Positions 19,201 through 32,059 of a stretch of 43,417 nucleotides of DNA are shown here, in pieces (position 1 is the first letter of the stretch; each line of letters opens with the position of its first letter). The stretch covers positions 265,078 through 308,494 of the forward strand of contig BFEA01000870.1 of assembly GCA_003427395.1 (NCBI GenBank). Reading direction: 5' to 3'. The position numbers and the translations under genes are program-made. The stretch comes from Chara braunii. Its lineage: Eukaryota; Streptophyta; Charophyceae; Charales; Characeae. The notes below the pieces were generated by a model. The model did not search any database, was not told the DNA's origin, and was given only the letters and a program-made list of their open reading frames with translations.

Positions 19201-21180
19201 TATGCATATACAGACCATACTGATCGCATCAAATTCTTTTCGGAATTAATATCTCACACTCCCAAGTTCAAGAATCAGCTGATAGCCGGAGACTGAAATT
19301 GCATATTGAACTCCTTGTCGAAAACAGCCCCAGACACAGCTGATACAATTCTTTTATTATAATTCATGGTTCAGTTGGAACTCTCATATGTATATAGGTT
19401 AATGCATCATTCAATTTATGGTGAAACTTGTCTTGTTAAAAGCTTTGAGGGTAACGCAACAGAGTGTAGGCGCAAATTTGATTTTTTTCTTGTTAAGTCT
19501 GGAGTTGAACAATGACCTACAGAGAACGGTATCAAAACCACGATCACTAAACCAACAAGAAAACGATATCAAAACCACAATCACAAAAGTAGAAGAAATA
19601 ATAAACTTATATCATATTTCGAAGTTAGTTTAAGTAAAGAGAAGAGCGAAACTAATCTTAGAGTGTGTCGAGTTGCAGATTAGGAAGTCCGAAATATGGG
19701 CAAAGTGGCTAAGGATAAAAGGGTTGGTGACCTATGACATAATGACCACTGATGCGTTTAAAGAGTTTTCTCTAAAGTTTTTTGATCAAACATGAAGATA
19801 CTAAAACATCCCTTCTTCCCAACAAGAATGATGGACTTTCCAGATGATATGTGTGATTTTGCATTGATATATTTTAAGGACATCCTTCGAACTCGTAAGC
19901 TGAACTTGAGAATCCATGATATAGTGATCTATCAAGAGACTCAATCCACTAGGATAATTTGCAAAGGTGAGTGTCAATGACGAACTCGCTTTCGAAGCTT
20001 CTCTCGACCAATGAGAAATTGACGAAGGAAAGAAAGACACCGGGTAGAGATGAATTACCCATCAAGTTTTATTTCCAACATTAGGTTGTTTTGACTCCTT
20101 ATCTGGTATTTTTATACAATGCAGTGTTAGATTGACACCGATTAATGACTCAATGCCTTAAATCATAATCTAAGTACTATAATAGGCGATCGATTTCCTT
20201 CCTCAATGTATCATATAAAATTTTAGCTAAGGTCTTAGCAAGGAGGTCAGTGTTACTATTACCGACGTCAGTTGGCAGAGACCAAACGACCTTTGTATAA
20301 AGAAAATTTATATTTGACAACAGAGTCACAACATTGGAGTCTCTCGAGGAATTCGAAGAGAGAACTTTGATTTGGTGGTAATGTTAATCGACCTAGAGAA
20401 AGTGCATAACATAGTTAATTGGGCCTATTAATCCATCACAACACTTAAACACCTTTACTTTGGTCCGAAATCTTATCAACTTGAAGAGGTTATTAACCTC
20501 TATGAAACTTGAAAGTCCTCAGTGATGATCAATGACTACATCTTCTAACCCTTCTCTGTCCTTGATACAAGGTTGTCCCTTAGCCCTACTGATGTTTGTC
20601 CTTCAGCTTAGGTTTTAGTATTTAATGTGAGAGTCAACATCAACAAAGTACGTTTACAAGGCTGAAAGAAAGTATGCAAGGTCAAGGCCCTTACAGACGA
20701 TCTTTTTGCCATCTATGCCAACACCGCCTAGTCACTCACAATAATGAATCACTGCTTAGTTGATTACTCTTTACTCACTGAAGCGGTTGTGAACTACAAT
20801 AAATTGGTATACTTTGTTCCAACATTGTTCGATCTATGCGTATGAAAATAGTTGTCAAAGGTATCTCCGAAATGTATTTAGGGGTTGAAGTGACGTTTAG
20901 TGGATGTGCAAAGCTTCAAGGAAATTTTCTTCAACAGAAAGTTGTGCAACGTATTTCGAGTTGGGATTCAACCCCTTACCTTTAATTATTTAGAATAACA
21001 TTGGTTCTAAATATTGCATTTTTTTCTCTCATATGTTTTGTAGAAAAAGTAAGGTTGTTCAACAAACAATTGTTGAAAGTAATGAGAAGAGAGGCAACCC
21101 GTTTTATTGAGAAGTGGTTGATGGATGCTACATATTTCATGAAACATAATGAATTTTTCGTACATTATACAAAATATTGA
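16289..21180 (+). pseudogene. Decayed non-LTR retrotransposon (LINE), ORF1-like and EN-RT remains
   Basis: The plus-strand frame is broken by many stops and shifts. 16430-17230 gives an ORF1-like protein of unknown fold (MAQAKKLLKKVKDYLIHMYH, then YSMTRMEQREFKKIELENIF). 18913-19330 gives the endonuclease end: IYAYTDHTDRIKFFSELI, then LIAGD*NCIL, matching the family GDFN motif with a stop in place of Phe. Reverse transcriptase follows: TPGRDELPIKFY (about 20040), RRSISFLNVSYKILAKVLAR (about 20185), LIDLEK (20385-20402), a catalytic-box remnant LTDDLFA (20690-20710) for the usual F/ADD, NYNKLVYFVP, and YLGVEV (about 20880). The element is dead but the order is complete. No poly(A) tail is seen; a satellite begins at its 3' end. 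The clade cannot be fixed by eye; L1/Tx1-like is plausible. Confidence 0.85.
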
Positions 21181-21185
21181 TTTAG

Positions 21186-22410
21186 TCATTTCTAGCTTTA
21201 TATCTCGACGTATATTCGAGGTTTTATTAAAGAAAATACAATTTGGGATTTTATGATTCTACTTAGTTATTTCTAATTTTATATCCCGATGTGTATTCGA
21301 AGTTTTATTAGCGAAATTACACTTTGTGATTTCGGGATTTTACTTTTATAGCATTATATCCCGTGGTGTCTTCAAAGTTTTATTAGCGAAATTACACTCA
21401 GGGATTTTGGGATTTTACTTTTCTAACATTATATCTCGTGGCGTATTCGATGTTTCGTTAGTGAAAATACACTTCGTGATTGTGGGATTCTACTTAGTCA
21501 TTTCCAACTTTATATCCCGAGGTGTATTTAAGGTATCCTTATAAAAAATACACTCTAGGATTTTGAGATTTAACTTAGTCATTTTAACTTTATATCCAGA
21601 GGTGTATTCGGGGTTTCGTTAGTGAAAATGAACTCTGAGATTTCGGGATTCTACTTAGTTATTTTTAGTTTTGTATCCCAATGTGTACTTAGGGTTTCCT
21701 TAGTGAAAATACACTTGGGGATTTCGGGATTTTACTTAGCAGTTTCTAACTTTGTATCCCAAGGTGTATTGGTGGTTTATGTAACAAAAATTTACTTTGG
21801 GATTTAATGATTGTACATAGTAATCATTGTAACTTATATTTATATATCTCGGGACGTATTCAGGGTTTCGTTAACAAAATTATACTCTGGGGTTTGAGGA
21901 TTTTACTTTCTTATTTCTTGCTTTATATCCCAAAGTGTATTCCGGGTTTCGTTCACGAAAATAAACTCCACGATTCAAAGATTATACTTCGTCATTTCTA
22001 ACTTTATATCGCGAGGTGTATTTGGGGTTTTGTTAACGAAAATACTGTAATGGATCTTAGGATTGTACTTAGTCATCTATACTTTTATATCCCGAGGGGT
22101 ATTCGGGGTTTCATTAGTGAAAAATACTCTCCGCAATTTTTAGATTCTTCTTAGTCATTTATAACGTTATATCTTAAAGTGTATTTGAGGTTTTGCTAAC
22201 GAAAATAAACTTCGAGATTTTCGGATTTAATTAGTCAATTTTAAAGCGATACCCTGAGGAATATCCGGGGTTTCGATAGTGAAAATACACTCCAGGAATT
22301 TAAGATGTTACTTAGTCATTTATAGTTCTGTATCCTGAGGTGTATTTGATGTTTTATTAGCGAAATTTCAGGATTTTACTTAGCCGATTCTAGATTCATA
22401 TCTCGAAAGT
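21186..22410 (+). repeat. Satellite array, about 80-bp monomer, about 16 units
   Basis: Anchor TTTATATCCCGAGGTGTATT or variants starts at about 21198, 21278, 21353, 21428, 21509, 21589, 21670, 21751, 21839, 21922, 22003, 22083, 22166, 22246, 22326 and 22395. Each unit continues with GGGTTTCGTTAGCGAAAAT, ACACTC-GGGATTTCGGGATT and TTACTTAGTCATTTCTAAC. Spacing is mostly 80-82 with two shortened (75) and one longer unit. Units are diverged by substitutions, so the array is old or poorly homogenised. Confidence 0.92.
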
Positions 22411-22432
22411 TTTTTTTTTGATTTTTTTGAAT

Positions 22433-22493
22433 ATGTTCGGTCGAACACATTCGGGTGGCGTTCGGTCGAACGCCCGAACATGTTCGGACGTTC
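22433..22493. repeat. Cluster of TTCG/CGAA palindromes
   Basis: Three adjacent inverted repeats: TGTTCG-GT-CGAACA (22434-22447), GGCGTTCG-GT-CGAACGCC (22457-22474, 8-bp perfect stem) and the perfect 12-base palindrome CGAACATGTTCG (22475-22486). Together they can also fold as one long bulged hairpin. They lie directly after the satellite and a T-rich spacer. Confidence 0.75.
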
Positions 22494-23580
22494 AGAAAAG
22501 CTATGAATATATTCGGTGTGCTACAGAGGTTAAATGTTATGTTGCTCGTGAGTTGTGGTGAAATTTGTCTTAGACCATTATTTTTAGCACCTTCATGGGT
22601 TCCATGTGACTGTAAATGTTACAATTTATTGTATGTTAGAGGGTGTCTCACTGTATATGAAATGTTTTGCTATTCCACGTCCGACTGGCGGATGACGTAT
22701 GAAACAATGTATGGGTTGTGGTTGTAAGCGAGGAGGAAAGACACTGCATTAGTGGTACTATACCGTGCTAGCTCCTTTTGGAGCTGGCCACTGGGTTAGG
22801 GCTAAAGGGCGCAATTGATTTTGGCCGCATAACTGACGAGATCGCGCGACTGACATCATCCGCGCAGGTTGATATGACCTTGCACAAAGATGAAATGCAT
22901 AAATCGAGAAGAGGTCGAATCCTGCAGGATTCGGACTTGGGTCTGTATTTTAATACCTCGCAGATGTGCCACAAGGGTAGTTATTAGCGTAAGTCAACGA
23001 AAGGAGAAAAAACAAAAAAAAACTAAAACTAAATATAAAAAGTGGAGCACGAGATGGTGCAACTAGAAGTGACCGGGGTTTTTAGTCCTCAAAAGGGTTG
23101 AGTAAATGCCCATTTGAACTAGTAGCTCTAACGCCCAAGTAGGATTTTTTTTATTTTTTTTTTTATATATCTTTTAGTTTCTCCCTCGTCGATTAAGTTG
23201 GAGTGTGAAGCAACGACTTGGAGGGGAGGGGCATAATGGAAAACAATCGGGCTTCCAAGTAAGTTTTTTTTTTTTTTTTTTTTTGTTAGTGAAAAAGTAG
23301 TTTCACCCTTTCGTTTAAAATGGGCTCCAATCTTTGGGTGAGATGCCTGAATTTGACACTCGTAACACACCATAAGCAACCACGTGGAAATAAGACTCTC
23401 TGTGAAATGACTTCAACCTGTTCATTTTTAAACAATACGCTGAGGGGGAGGAACATCGATGAACGTGTCCAAGTGCGTTTGAAATGTGTATATGTGTGTG
23501 TGCATGGTTGGGAGTGTGACATGCAATCGTTCATTTTTGTGAACGAGCTGCATAAGAAGAAGGAAAAAAAAAAAGGAACT
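22494..23580. other. Region with no recognised gene
   Basis: Mixed unique-looking sequence with short frames (a 90-codon plus-strand frame at 22455-22727 with several Cys, and a 69-codon frame at 22778-22987). I recognise no domain. Two T-rich stretches (23144-23165 and 23264-23284) follow similar AAGTAGGATTTTTT / AAGTAAGTTTTTTT contexts and may be duplicated. Confidence 0.4.
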
Positions 23581-23595
23581 CAATAGGTTCGATTA

Positions 23596-23720
23596 ATCCC
23601 GGTCCCTGATCTCATTGCTGAGATCAAGGGATCAGGGTAAGCCTGAACTCTAGAGCAAGCCTCCAACAACAATATAAAGTAGCTCTTGCCCCAGATGCTT
23701 CATTCATTCGAGCAGTTGGG
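23596..23720 (+). promoter_or_regulatory. TATA and initiator-like promoter 1
   Basis: TATAAA (23673-23678) is followed 26 bases on by TTCATTCATTCGAGC (23699-23713), the same arrangement as at 32285-32324. Upstream, CCCTGATCTCA and TGAGATCAAGGG form a near-perfect hairpin (about 23601-23627). It could belong to an LTR or a host gene; no coding sequence that I recognise follows. Confidence 0.45.
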
Positions 23721-26700
23721 GGAATTGCTGCTTGGGAGAGTAGTGTTGGAGGAAGGTTTGCGGGAGTAAGAAGGTGAAGGTGCTGGTGGGCTGCAAGAGA
23801 GTGGAGTGAGGAGTGAGGCAGTCATAGTCAACATTGGGGGAACTTTGGTTCGGCGTTGGGCTGGTGTTGCGCTTGTGGGATCACCCATGTGGCCACTTGG
23901 TGGAACTAGGGCCCGGTTCTAGGCCGGCTTGCGGTAATGCAGCAGGCCGCACCTCCATTTTAGTAAATTTCATTAAGGTTATGTTGCCGAATTGTTTTGG
24001 CAACGACATGACATTTTGGAGGGAGGTGCCACAGGATTTTACCGAGCAGTGTCCGTATTTTTGTGTGGGGGGGTAGATGTGTTGCACGACTGACGGTACG
24101 ATAACGACGACATATTTGATGCAATTAGCTACGGAGTTTTTGAGACGTCAGTGCATTGTTTTTAGGGGAAATGCGACTGGGGTGCCGACAGAGTGACAAC
24201 ATAATGTTTTAAGGGGAGATGTTGTCCGATTGTAGATGCACCAACTACAAAAACTTTTAGGAAGAGTTGTTGCCATCAAACATCCACTACATTGTTGTTG
24301 TGAAAAGCGGTCTCGGTCCGCGACATGTGGTGATACGTGGTTTTGGAGGAGCAATTTGAAACTTGGTGGTGATGGTGTTGGGCATTCGAGGAACGGATTT
24401 GAGACGCACAACGAGCAGGGATCCCATCGTTAAGTTTTGGGAGCGGTACTCACACAACAACAAACATGGTCTAGGGGTTGCACAAACACTGATGTACATT
24501 TTGGATCCGGTTTCATGTACTGTCTTTACGAAACCGTGTGGGGTTATATTTTTTGTTGCGTTTCAGGGAGCGTTGTCGATATTTGAGGCAAGTGGAACGG
24601 TTGACAACATCCTTGTGAACATTGTGGGAATATTTTGGAACCTCATTATTCGGTGCATAGACCAACGAAAGTACGTGGAGTATACGCGCATGGTGCGACA
24701 TATGTGGGCTTTGCATCCGAGGTCACTTCTATTTTTTTTTTAGCGCACAGTGCAAACAGTTTTGGGGTTACTAGGATCGCTTAGGTGCTGCAGGCGATAG
24801 AGTGGGACCACTTGGGACCATTTTAGGACTTGTTGAAACCTACTTAGGGTTCGTGATTCGAGGTGCAAGCGGTTTGTTGCTTCCATACCTGAAACTTCTC
24901 CGCAAGGAACGCGATAACTTGAATCGGAGGAGGTTTGACTTGCGAATTGACTTGGGGCAGTCCTTGGAGGTTATGGTGTGTTTGGGATTGCATTTGAGAT
25001 TGTCCAGGACGTTGGGACCACGTGGAACTTATTTTTAAGAGCACCCTCCTCGAGGGTTATCTCACTTTAGTCCTTTAGGTGGACCCAACCTTTGCCTATT
25101 CGGGCACTTGGAGGATGACGCAGACCGTTGCTTAGTGGAGAGGCCCCAACTTGTGAGGTTGTAGGCCACGAGTCTTAAATTGGAACGACGAATAACTTCT
25201 ATTTGATTGGAATTTTATTTGGTTTAAGTGAGCTGGTTTTAACGTCACTCAAGGTCAGTTACAAGACTCTAACATCCCTTCACACTTGTGTGCTTCCACA
25301 CTTTGTTTATCCCTATTTGTTTTTTGAATGTTCGAAAATGAACGGTAGAGTGGGGTTATGAGAGTCATGTACGTGGAAGGTGAGGGCTTACTTGATCATG
25401 AGTTTGTTGTTTTGCTTGGTGTGCATGTAGTAACAGGATGTATGCAAATGAAAATGATTGATGGTGTCTACTTGGGATGAAGAAATTGATTGTCTTTCAT
25501 CTTACCTTTCATTTGTTTACACGCCATGTAAATTTGTATATTGAAACGGGGTAACGCAACAACAATGTAAAAGGAACTCGTGAATAAAAAGAAGAAAGAC
25601 CAATTGAATCTAACATTTTTCCAAGGTGACTTGTTCTTTCCCGAATGTTCCATCTTAATTTGTGCCATGTCTGAATGAATTTTTTTCCTCATTTCTAAGA
25701 AGTGCGGATCTTGGGTAAATAAATTGGGTGGCGACCTTCGATTGTCTTTGTTCAATATAGGAACAAAATGAATAACTTTGCGACCCAACTCATCAAGTCA
25801 AAACTGAGACAGCCTAACATTGTCGGCTGAATCAAGGTTATCGACCAAACCAATTTCTCGTTGACCCAATTTATAGTACTTTGTTTATTAAATTCGACCC
25901 GTTTGACCAAGTTTTATTTCGAGCTTGTGTTATTGGTTTTATCACATGATGATTGAATTTCTTTCAATTATCATTTCAACTCATGTTGAATCATATTTAC
26001 ATTTCAATTCGTTTTGATGTAATTATGCGCGATTATTATAACTTTTTTTTTACTAGTGTCTAAAGGACTAGGATCATTTTATGTTTTTCACGCTTGATTG
26101 AGACCAACCTAATTGATTGAACCACGCTTCGTACTTAGGAGATTAACGCCCTAGATAACGAACGACGTCTGGGTTCGGATGACCTTTTAACCAAGTGTAC
26201 CTATACTGGAACGAAACGAGCAAATGCCCTCGACTGATCTACCTCTTCGATTGCATATAGAAATTTTCGCATTTGGATCAGTAACTCGGTGGGGATACGT
26301 CCTAAGGGTGGTGACAACCCCTCAGGGATGGTAAGTTGTGCCTCGCAGGAACCTATCCCATCGTAGGGGACCACGTGAGGTACGGATGACGCACCCCATA
26401 GAGCGGCGAGGAGACCACACAACTGCGTCTGTCTCAGCATTACGCGTTTGTCCCAAAGTTTATCTCTAAACTTTGTCTTCGCCTTTGCTTATTATCCATT
26501 GTGCTGCAACTTTTCACTTAGCCACATATGAAAGGACATTCGGTCCTTCTGCATGAAGCCTTTCCCTTTTCACTGAGCGGTCAAAGATCCTTCAGTTGTA
26601 CCAACCATTCTCATATGCCCATACCAAATCCTTTTATACTTTCATTAGTAGGTTTTTCGCCCCCCTTTGGAATGTGACGGTCACCGTCCTTTCCTTGAGC

Positions 26701-27163
26701 CAAACGGTCATTAGAGCGTCCAGACCTGGTTTGACCTTGTATGTGTGGATGCTATCTTCGACCACCAACTCCCCATGGCATAACTTTTATGAAATGATCC
26801 CTTCCTTGTAACACTTAGCAATTAGGATGCACATGTGGTCCTCGTCCGAAAGTGGTATGTTGTTGCATGCTTGAGGCACCATTCCTTTGCCATTTGCTTG
26901 GTCGCCTACTGTGTCAACAACATTCACCATCTCGCTTACTTGATGTCCTCTGCAAACTTTCCATGACTACATTATACAATCTCGAATCTCGCATCAATGG
27001 TGGATGCTCATAAGGCGCTCGCCCACCACAAAGTCTCCATCACTTGTCAAAACTTTCCGACTTACACTAGTCATCATTTGTCAAAACTTCCAGACTTACA
27101 CTACTTACACGATGTCCTAACCCTCCTCAGGCCTGTTGATGGGTGGTGCCAAAGAAGTCGTTG
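23721..27163. other. Long region with no recognised gene
   Basis: Contains scattered short frames, the longest 126 codons at 24363-24743 (plus strand, with one hydrophobic stretch about residues 57-75), 106 codons at 25468-25788 (minus) and 79 codons at 26201-26440 (minus). None shows a family motif that I know. A 31-base near-tandem duplication (CTTGTCAAAACTT, GACTTACACTA) lies at about 27040-27100. Confidence 0.4.
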
Positions 27164-27871
27164 TTCGCAGCCCTTACGTTGCGGTATAGCGGGCTTCTGC
27201 GTCTGTGTCAAGGTGTCGCATTTTTGGCGGCGGGCGACCAGGACGTAAAGTGGGTTCTTAGGGGGCAAAAAAAATTGGGGGACTGGTCCTTGCCAAAATT
27301 GCGGACTATCTACAACTAGCTCTGGTAGAACCGGGACTTTTGGAAAAACGAAGGACCGGTCCTCAGGTAGAAGCGGACCCCCAAAAAAAGTGAGGGCATG
27401 TGAACTGCAAAAGGGCCCTCAAGCCCAGGCGTTGTGCCCCGTCTTCTCAAAACAGGGAGGTCAGGCACAACGAAACAGACATTTTGCAAGAGGCAACTTT
27501 GACGATTTTCTGTGCTCAGACGAACATGCAAAAAAATCTGAATTTTGAGAATCCATAGATGAGGTCGTGTTCTTTCCAGAAATAATAATAGAACATTTAC
27601 AAAAAATCATTTAGACTGTAGAATAATTGTCGCGCCGATTCAGCACATTTTCCATTTTTGCCACTCAGCCATGCCTAGGCCAACTAAAAAAATACTCCAA
27701 ATTCAGTGAGTTTTCACGCTCAAAAGAATGCATGAAAACACCTGAAAATTGGAGTACTCGTAGATTTTAGTGTGATCTTTCTACGAAAAATGCTACATAA
27801 ATTTAAAAAAATCATTCCAACTGCGAAATAGATTGCGGCCGCAATTTGACCCATATTTCAATTTTGCCATT
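27164..27871 (+). repeat. Dispersed repeat, copy B
   Basis: Second copy of the element at 14295-14961, same orientation, 12.87 kb away. It has one instead of two GGACCGGTCCT-containing tandem units. It carries an extra segment of about 90 bases (about 27711-27800) between AATTCAGTGAG and AAAAAATCATTCCAACTG. It also ends at a CT microsatellite. Confidence 0.85.
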
Positions 27872-27873
27872 CA

Positions 27874-28330
<457 letters not shown>

Positions 28331-29341
28331 TAGTCTCATTGATTTGGCTACCTTAGGGCTGCGTTCCCCACGCACACGCGGTAGACAATCATCCCTGTGT
28401 TGTCAACCCTCATCGTTGTTTCGTCTCGTCTTGGTGGCGAAATCTGACGACCGGCGCGAGGTTCGGAGTGCTAACACACCGTCCTCTGTGGCCCCTTCTA
28501 AATGTTTTCACTACAGTTTGCAGCCCGTAGGGGCTGCGTTTACCACCGTCGAGTTTTGTCGTTTTGTGTCAAGCATTCTGGCGGTCGTAGGGAAGCTACC
28601 GGTCTTTGGCGTCGAGGAGGGTCGTGGTGATGGTGGTGTGTTTAGCGGAGGGGGTATATCGCGGTGGCCAGTAGGCGTACGACCGGCGTCATTGGTAGGT
28701 GCCCGGATTTTTTGGGGCCAGCCTCCGCAGACCGGTCCATTGATGTATGGGTGTTTTGTCTTCGATTTTGTTTTCGACGGGGGTCGTCGGGTTGTGATTT
28801 TTATGGGTTTTGGATCTGGCCGTTGCTATTGCGAATCTGTTGGATTCGTGGCGAGTGGTGTGACGTCATCATGGTGACGTTGGGCGTCTTTGTGGAGGCT
28901 TGTGTTGGTTTGCTCCCCCCCCCCTCCTGGGACCGTTTCTCGGTGTATGCGTGTCGTCCTTGCGCAGGGGCCATGTTAGTCTTCTCGGCAACTTGAACGC
29001 AACGAACATCTTGAATGCGCGTATGTTCCGATTTCGGCGGACGTCTCGGAGGAAGCGTCGATTTTCCACAGCGCCCGATTGTGGACGTGTTTGAGGAGAT
29101 GTGCATTTGTGGGAATGCATTGCTGTTGTTTTTTTTCCCCCGAAGCTGCACTTTGGAAATGAGTGGTAACCGATCTTTTTTTTGTGTGTGTTACGCTACA
29201 TACATTTCTGCGAAAAGGGAAAAAAAAAAAAAAAAGATTTCCGCTGTAGATGTAGTAAATGTGAGTTCTCCGGGTTACCATTCTTCTCCGGGTGTCGAAT
29301 CTGGCTGCTACATGGAGAATAGCACGGGTGGAGTGGCGAGC
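28331..29341. other. Region with no recognised gene
   Basis: G/T-rich on the plus strand. Frames up to 201 codons (28272-28877) begin in a CT microsatellite and show no domain I recognise. Truncated by the gap at 29342. Confidence 0.4.
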
Positions 29342-30184
29342 NNNNNNNNNNNNNNNNNNNNNNNNNNNNNNNNNNNNNNNNNNNNNNNNNNNNNNNNNNN
29401 NNNNNNNNNNNNNNNNNNNNNNNNNNNNNNNNNNNNNNNNNNNNNNNNNNNNNNNNNNNNNNNNNNNNNNNNNNNNNNNNNNNNNNNNNNNNNNNNNNNN
29501 NNNNNNNNNNNNNNNNNNNNNNNNNNNNNNNNNNNNNNNNNNNNNNNNNNNNNNNNNNNNNNNNNNNNNNNNNNNNNNNNNNNNNNNNNNNNNNNNNNNN
29601 NNNNNNNNNNNNNNNNNNNNNNNNNNNNNNNNNNNNNNNNNNNNNNNNNNNNNNNNNNNNNNNNNNNNNNNNNNNNNNNNNNNNNNNNNNNNNNNNNNNN
29701 NNNNNNNNNNNNNNNNNNNNNNNNNNNNNNNNNNNNNNNNNNNNNNNNNNNNNNNNNNNNNNNNNNNNNNNNNNNNNNNNNNNNNNNNNNNNNNNNNNNN
29801 NNNNNNNNNNNNNNNNNNNNNNNNNNNNNNNNNNNNNNNNNNNNNNNNNNNNNNNNNNNNNNNNNNNNNNNNNNNNNNNNNNNNNNNNNNNNNNNNNNNN
29901 NNNNNNNNNNNNNNNNNNNNNNNNNNNNNNNNNNNNNNNNNNNNNNNNNNNNNNNNNNNNNNNNNNNNNNNNNNNNNNNNNNNNNNNNNNNNNNNNNNNN
30001 NNNNNNNNNNNNNNNNNNNNNNNNNNNNNNNNNNNNNNNNNNNNNNNNNNNNNNNNNNNNNNNNNNNNNNNNNNNNNNNNNNNNNNNNNNNNNNNNNNNN
30101 NNNNNNNNNNNNNNNNNNNNNNNNNNNNNNNNNNNNNNNNNNNNNNNNNNNNNNNNNNNNNNNNNNNNNNNNNNNNNNNNNNNN
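29342..30184. other. Assembly gap (843 N)
   Basis: Run of N. Frames crossing it are artefacts. Confidence 0.99.
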
Positions 30185-30308
30185 TTGGGTGGGGGTGTGG
30201 AATGTTGGACGTGGAATAGGGTCTGCATGGGGCTTGTGTTCCTCTGGCGTGAACTGGCTTTCCTACACGTGATTGTTCTTCAGTCTTTGGCACTGAGTGA
30301 CGGAAGGG

Positions 30309-30405
30309 TTGCCGTCACATCACGTGTCTAAGATTGTGTTCTGCAGGATAAGTGAGAGGGGGAGGCGCCACATCACGTGTCTTCGATTGCGTTCTGCAGA
30401 ACAAG
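30309..30405 (+). repeat. Short direct duplication
   Basis: CACATCACGTGTCT followed by GATTG(T/C)GTTCTGCAG occurs at about 30317 and 30370. Confidence 0.7.
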
Positions 30406-30686
30406 TTGTTCTCGTGTTAGCTGCCTGGCTGCGTTTTGGAGGATGCGGCTGGGTTGTCCGGGATGGCGACTGGGAGTTTTTTTTTTAATATTATTTCGTG
30501 TTTGCTGGCATCATGATGATGTCAGGTGAGTTCTGAGTGTGGACAAATAGAAAAATTCGCCTATGTATGTTTGCATGGTCTGTCGGCGGGTTCACTATTG
30601 CGGATTTTGACAGGGGTGGCGGAGTGAAGCCTATCTGTTTTTGAAAGTTTTTCGGGGTTGATTTTTTTTTTTTTTTTTTTTTTTAG

Positions 30687-31930
30687 TTCCTCCCGACGGA
30701 TCAGATATGACATCTCTTGTTCTGGATTTATATGTTTATATGTGTGAGCTCCTCCTGACGGATCAGATCTGGCATCTCTTGTTCTGGATTCGATTCCAAG
30801 GGGGGGATGGCTGCCATCAACATTCGAACATGTTTGAGCGTGGTGTGGACTATGGATGCAACGAACGGGGTGGACTATGAATGGGGGTGGGGTAGCAGCA
30901 TTCAGATAAATAAGGTGGATCATGGATGGGAGTGGGGTGGCGATGACATGACGTGATGGGTTGGTCAGCGGCAGCTAATGATAAGGGGAAGGATTGGCGT
31001 TGGATTATGGAGGGGAGAGTTGATGGGCGGCGCGGGGTGGTGAGTGTGGATGTGGTTTGCATACGTGGCGGTGAGGGGGAAAGCAGAGGAGGAACCGGTG
31101 GGTGTAGTTCCAAACGCGGGAACTGGGAATGCATCTGCAGCTACACACTAAAATGTGACGAGTTGATTTGGCTGTGTTGGAGGGGGAAGTTCATTCTCGT
31201 TGTGCATATTTCGAAATAAGTGTAAATGGAAAATTTAAAAATGTAAAAACATAGTTCATCGAGAATGTATCTGTATTTTTTCGTGGTCCGGGTTCGTTTT
31301 TTTTCTTGTTTCCTCGAAATTTTATCTTTTGATTTATATACGTGGCGGTGGGGGGGAAAGTGGAAGAGGATCCGGTGGGTGGGGTTCCAGGCGTTAAGAA
31401 ATGAGAATGCGTTTTCTGCTATAGAATGGAGAGATTCATTGCTTCTGTGCATGGGAAGAGTGTCAGCGATTAGGTGCTTTGCAGCAAGGTTGGACGAGTC
31501 GTCGCATGGATGCATCCGTGGTGATCTGTTTTTTTTTTCCTTTTCTATTTCTTTTTTCTTTTCTATTTCTCGCTTGGCATTTCGAAACTGTGGCGCCATC
31601 GAACCCTCCTCCTTACTTTAATCGTTAACTAAAAAAAAACTTAGTGTATGGGGCTGGATGTCATCAGCATTCGCACATATTCGAACGTGATGTGGACCAT
31701 GGATGCGACGAATAAAGTGGACTATGGATGGGATGGGATGGGATGGATGGGATGAGAGTGGGGTAGTAGCGCTCACACTCACGTAAAGTGTGGAGGGGTA
31801 GCAACACTCACACTCACATAAAGTGGAGCAAACGTAAATAAAGTGGAGCATGGATGGGAGTGGGGTGGCGAAGGGTTGGCCAGCGGCGGTGAGTGATAAA
31901 GGGGAGGGTTGACATTTCAGAGATGGCGAC
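30687..31930 (+). repeat. Mosaic of nested direct duplications
   Basis: CTCC(T/C)GACGGATCAGAT and GGCATCTCTTGTTCTGGATT types occur at about 30689 and 30750. CGTGGCGGTGAGGGGGAAAG with CCGGTGGGTG occurs at about 31064 and 31341. A longer block (ATCA-CATTCG-ACAT, GTGGAC-ATGGATGC-ACGAA, GGATGGGAGTGGGGTGGCGA, GGTTGG-CAGCGGC) occurs at about 30806-30980 and 31668-31890. The copies are diverged and rearranged. No gene is recognisable. Confidence 0.75.
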
Positions 31931-32059
31931 CAAGAGGATGTGCAGCGTGTTTTTTTGGGTGGAAGCCGATTGGGGGTTTTGTAATCCCAAATGAAAAGTC
32001 GATTTGGGGTTTTGTGATCCCAAATGGAATGCCTTGCGCGTGCTTCTGCAGCGCAAGAG

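Noticed and set aside
21186-22410. CRISPR array, because of regular spacing
   Set aside because: The entire 80-bp unit is repeated with drift; there are no unique spacers, and the genome is eukaryotic.
14295-27871. LTR pair of one 13.6-kb retrotransposon
   Set aside because: No primer-binding site, no gag-pol between them (the only coding remains are LINE-type), and the two copies differ by internal duplication and insertion. Kept only as a low-interest question.
29015-30331. Frames of 300-438 codons across the large gap
   Set aside because: Almost all codons are N. The flanking parts show no domain.
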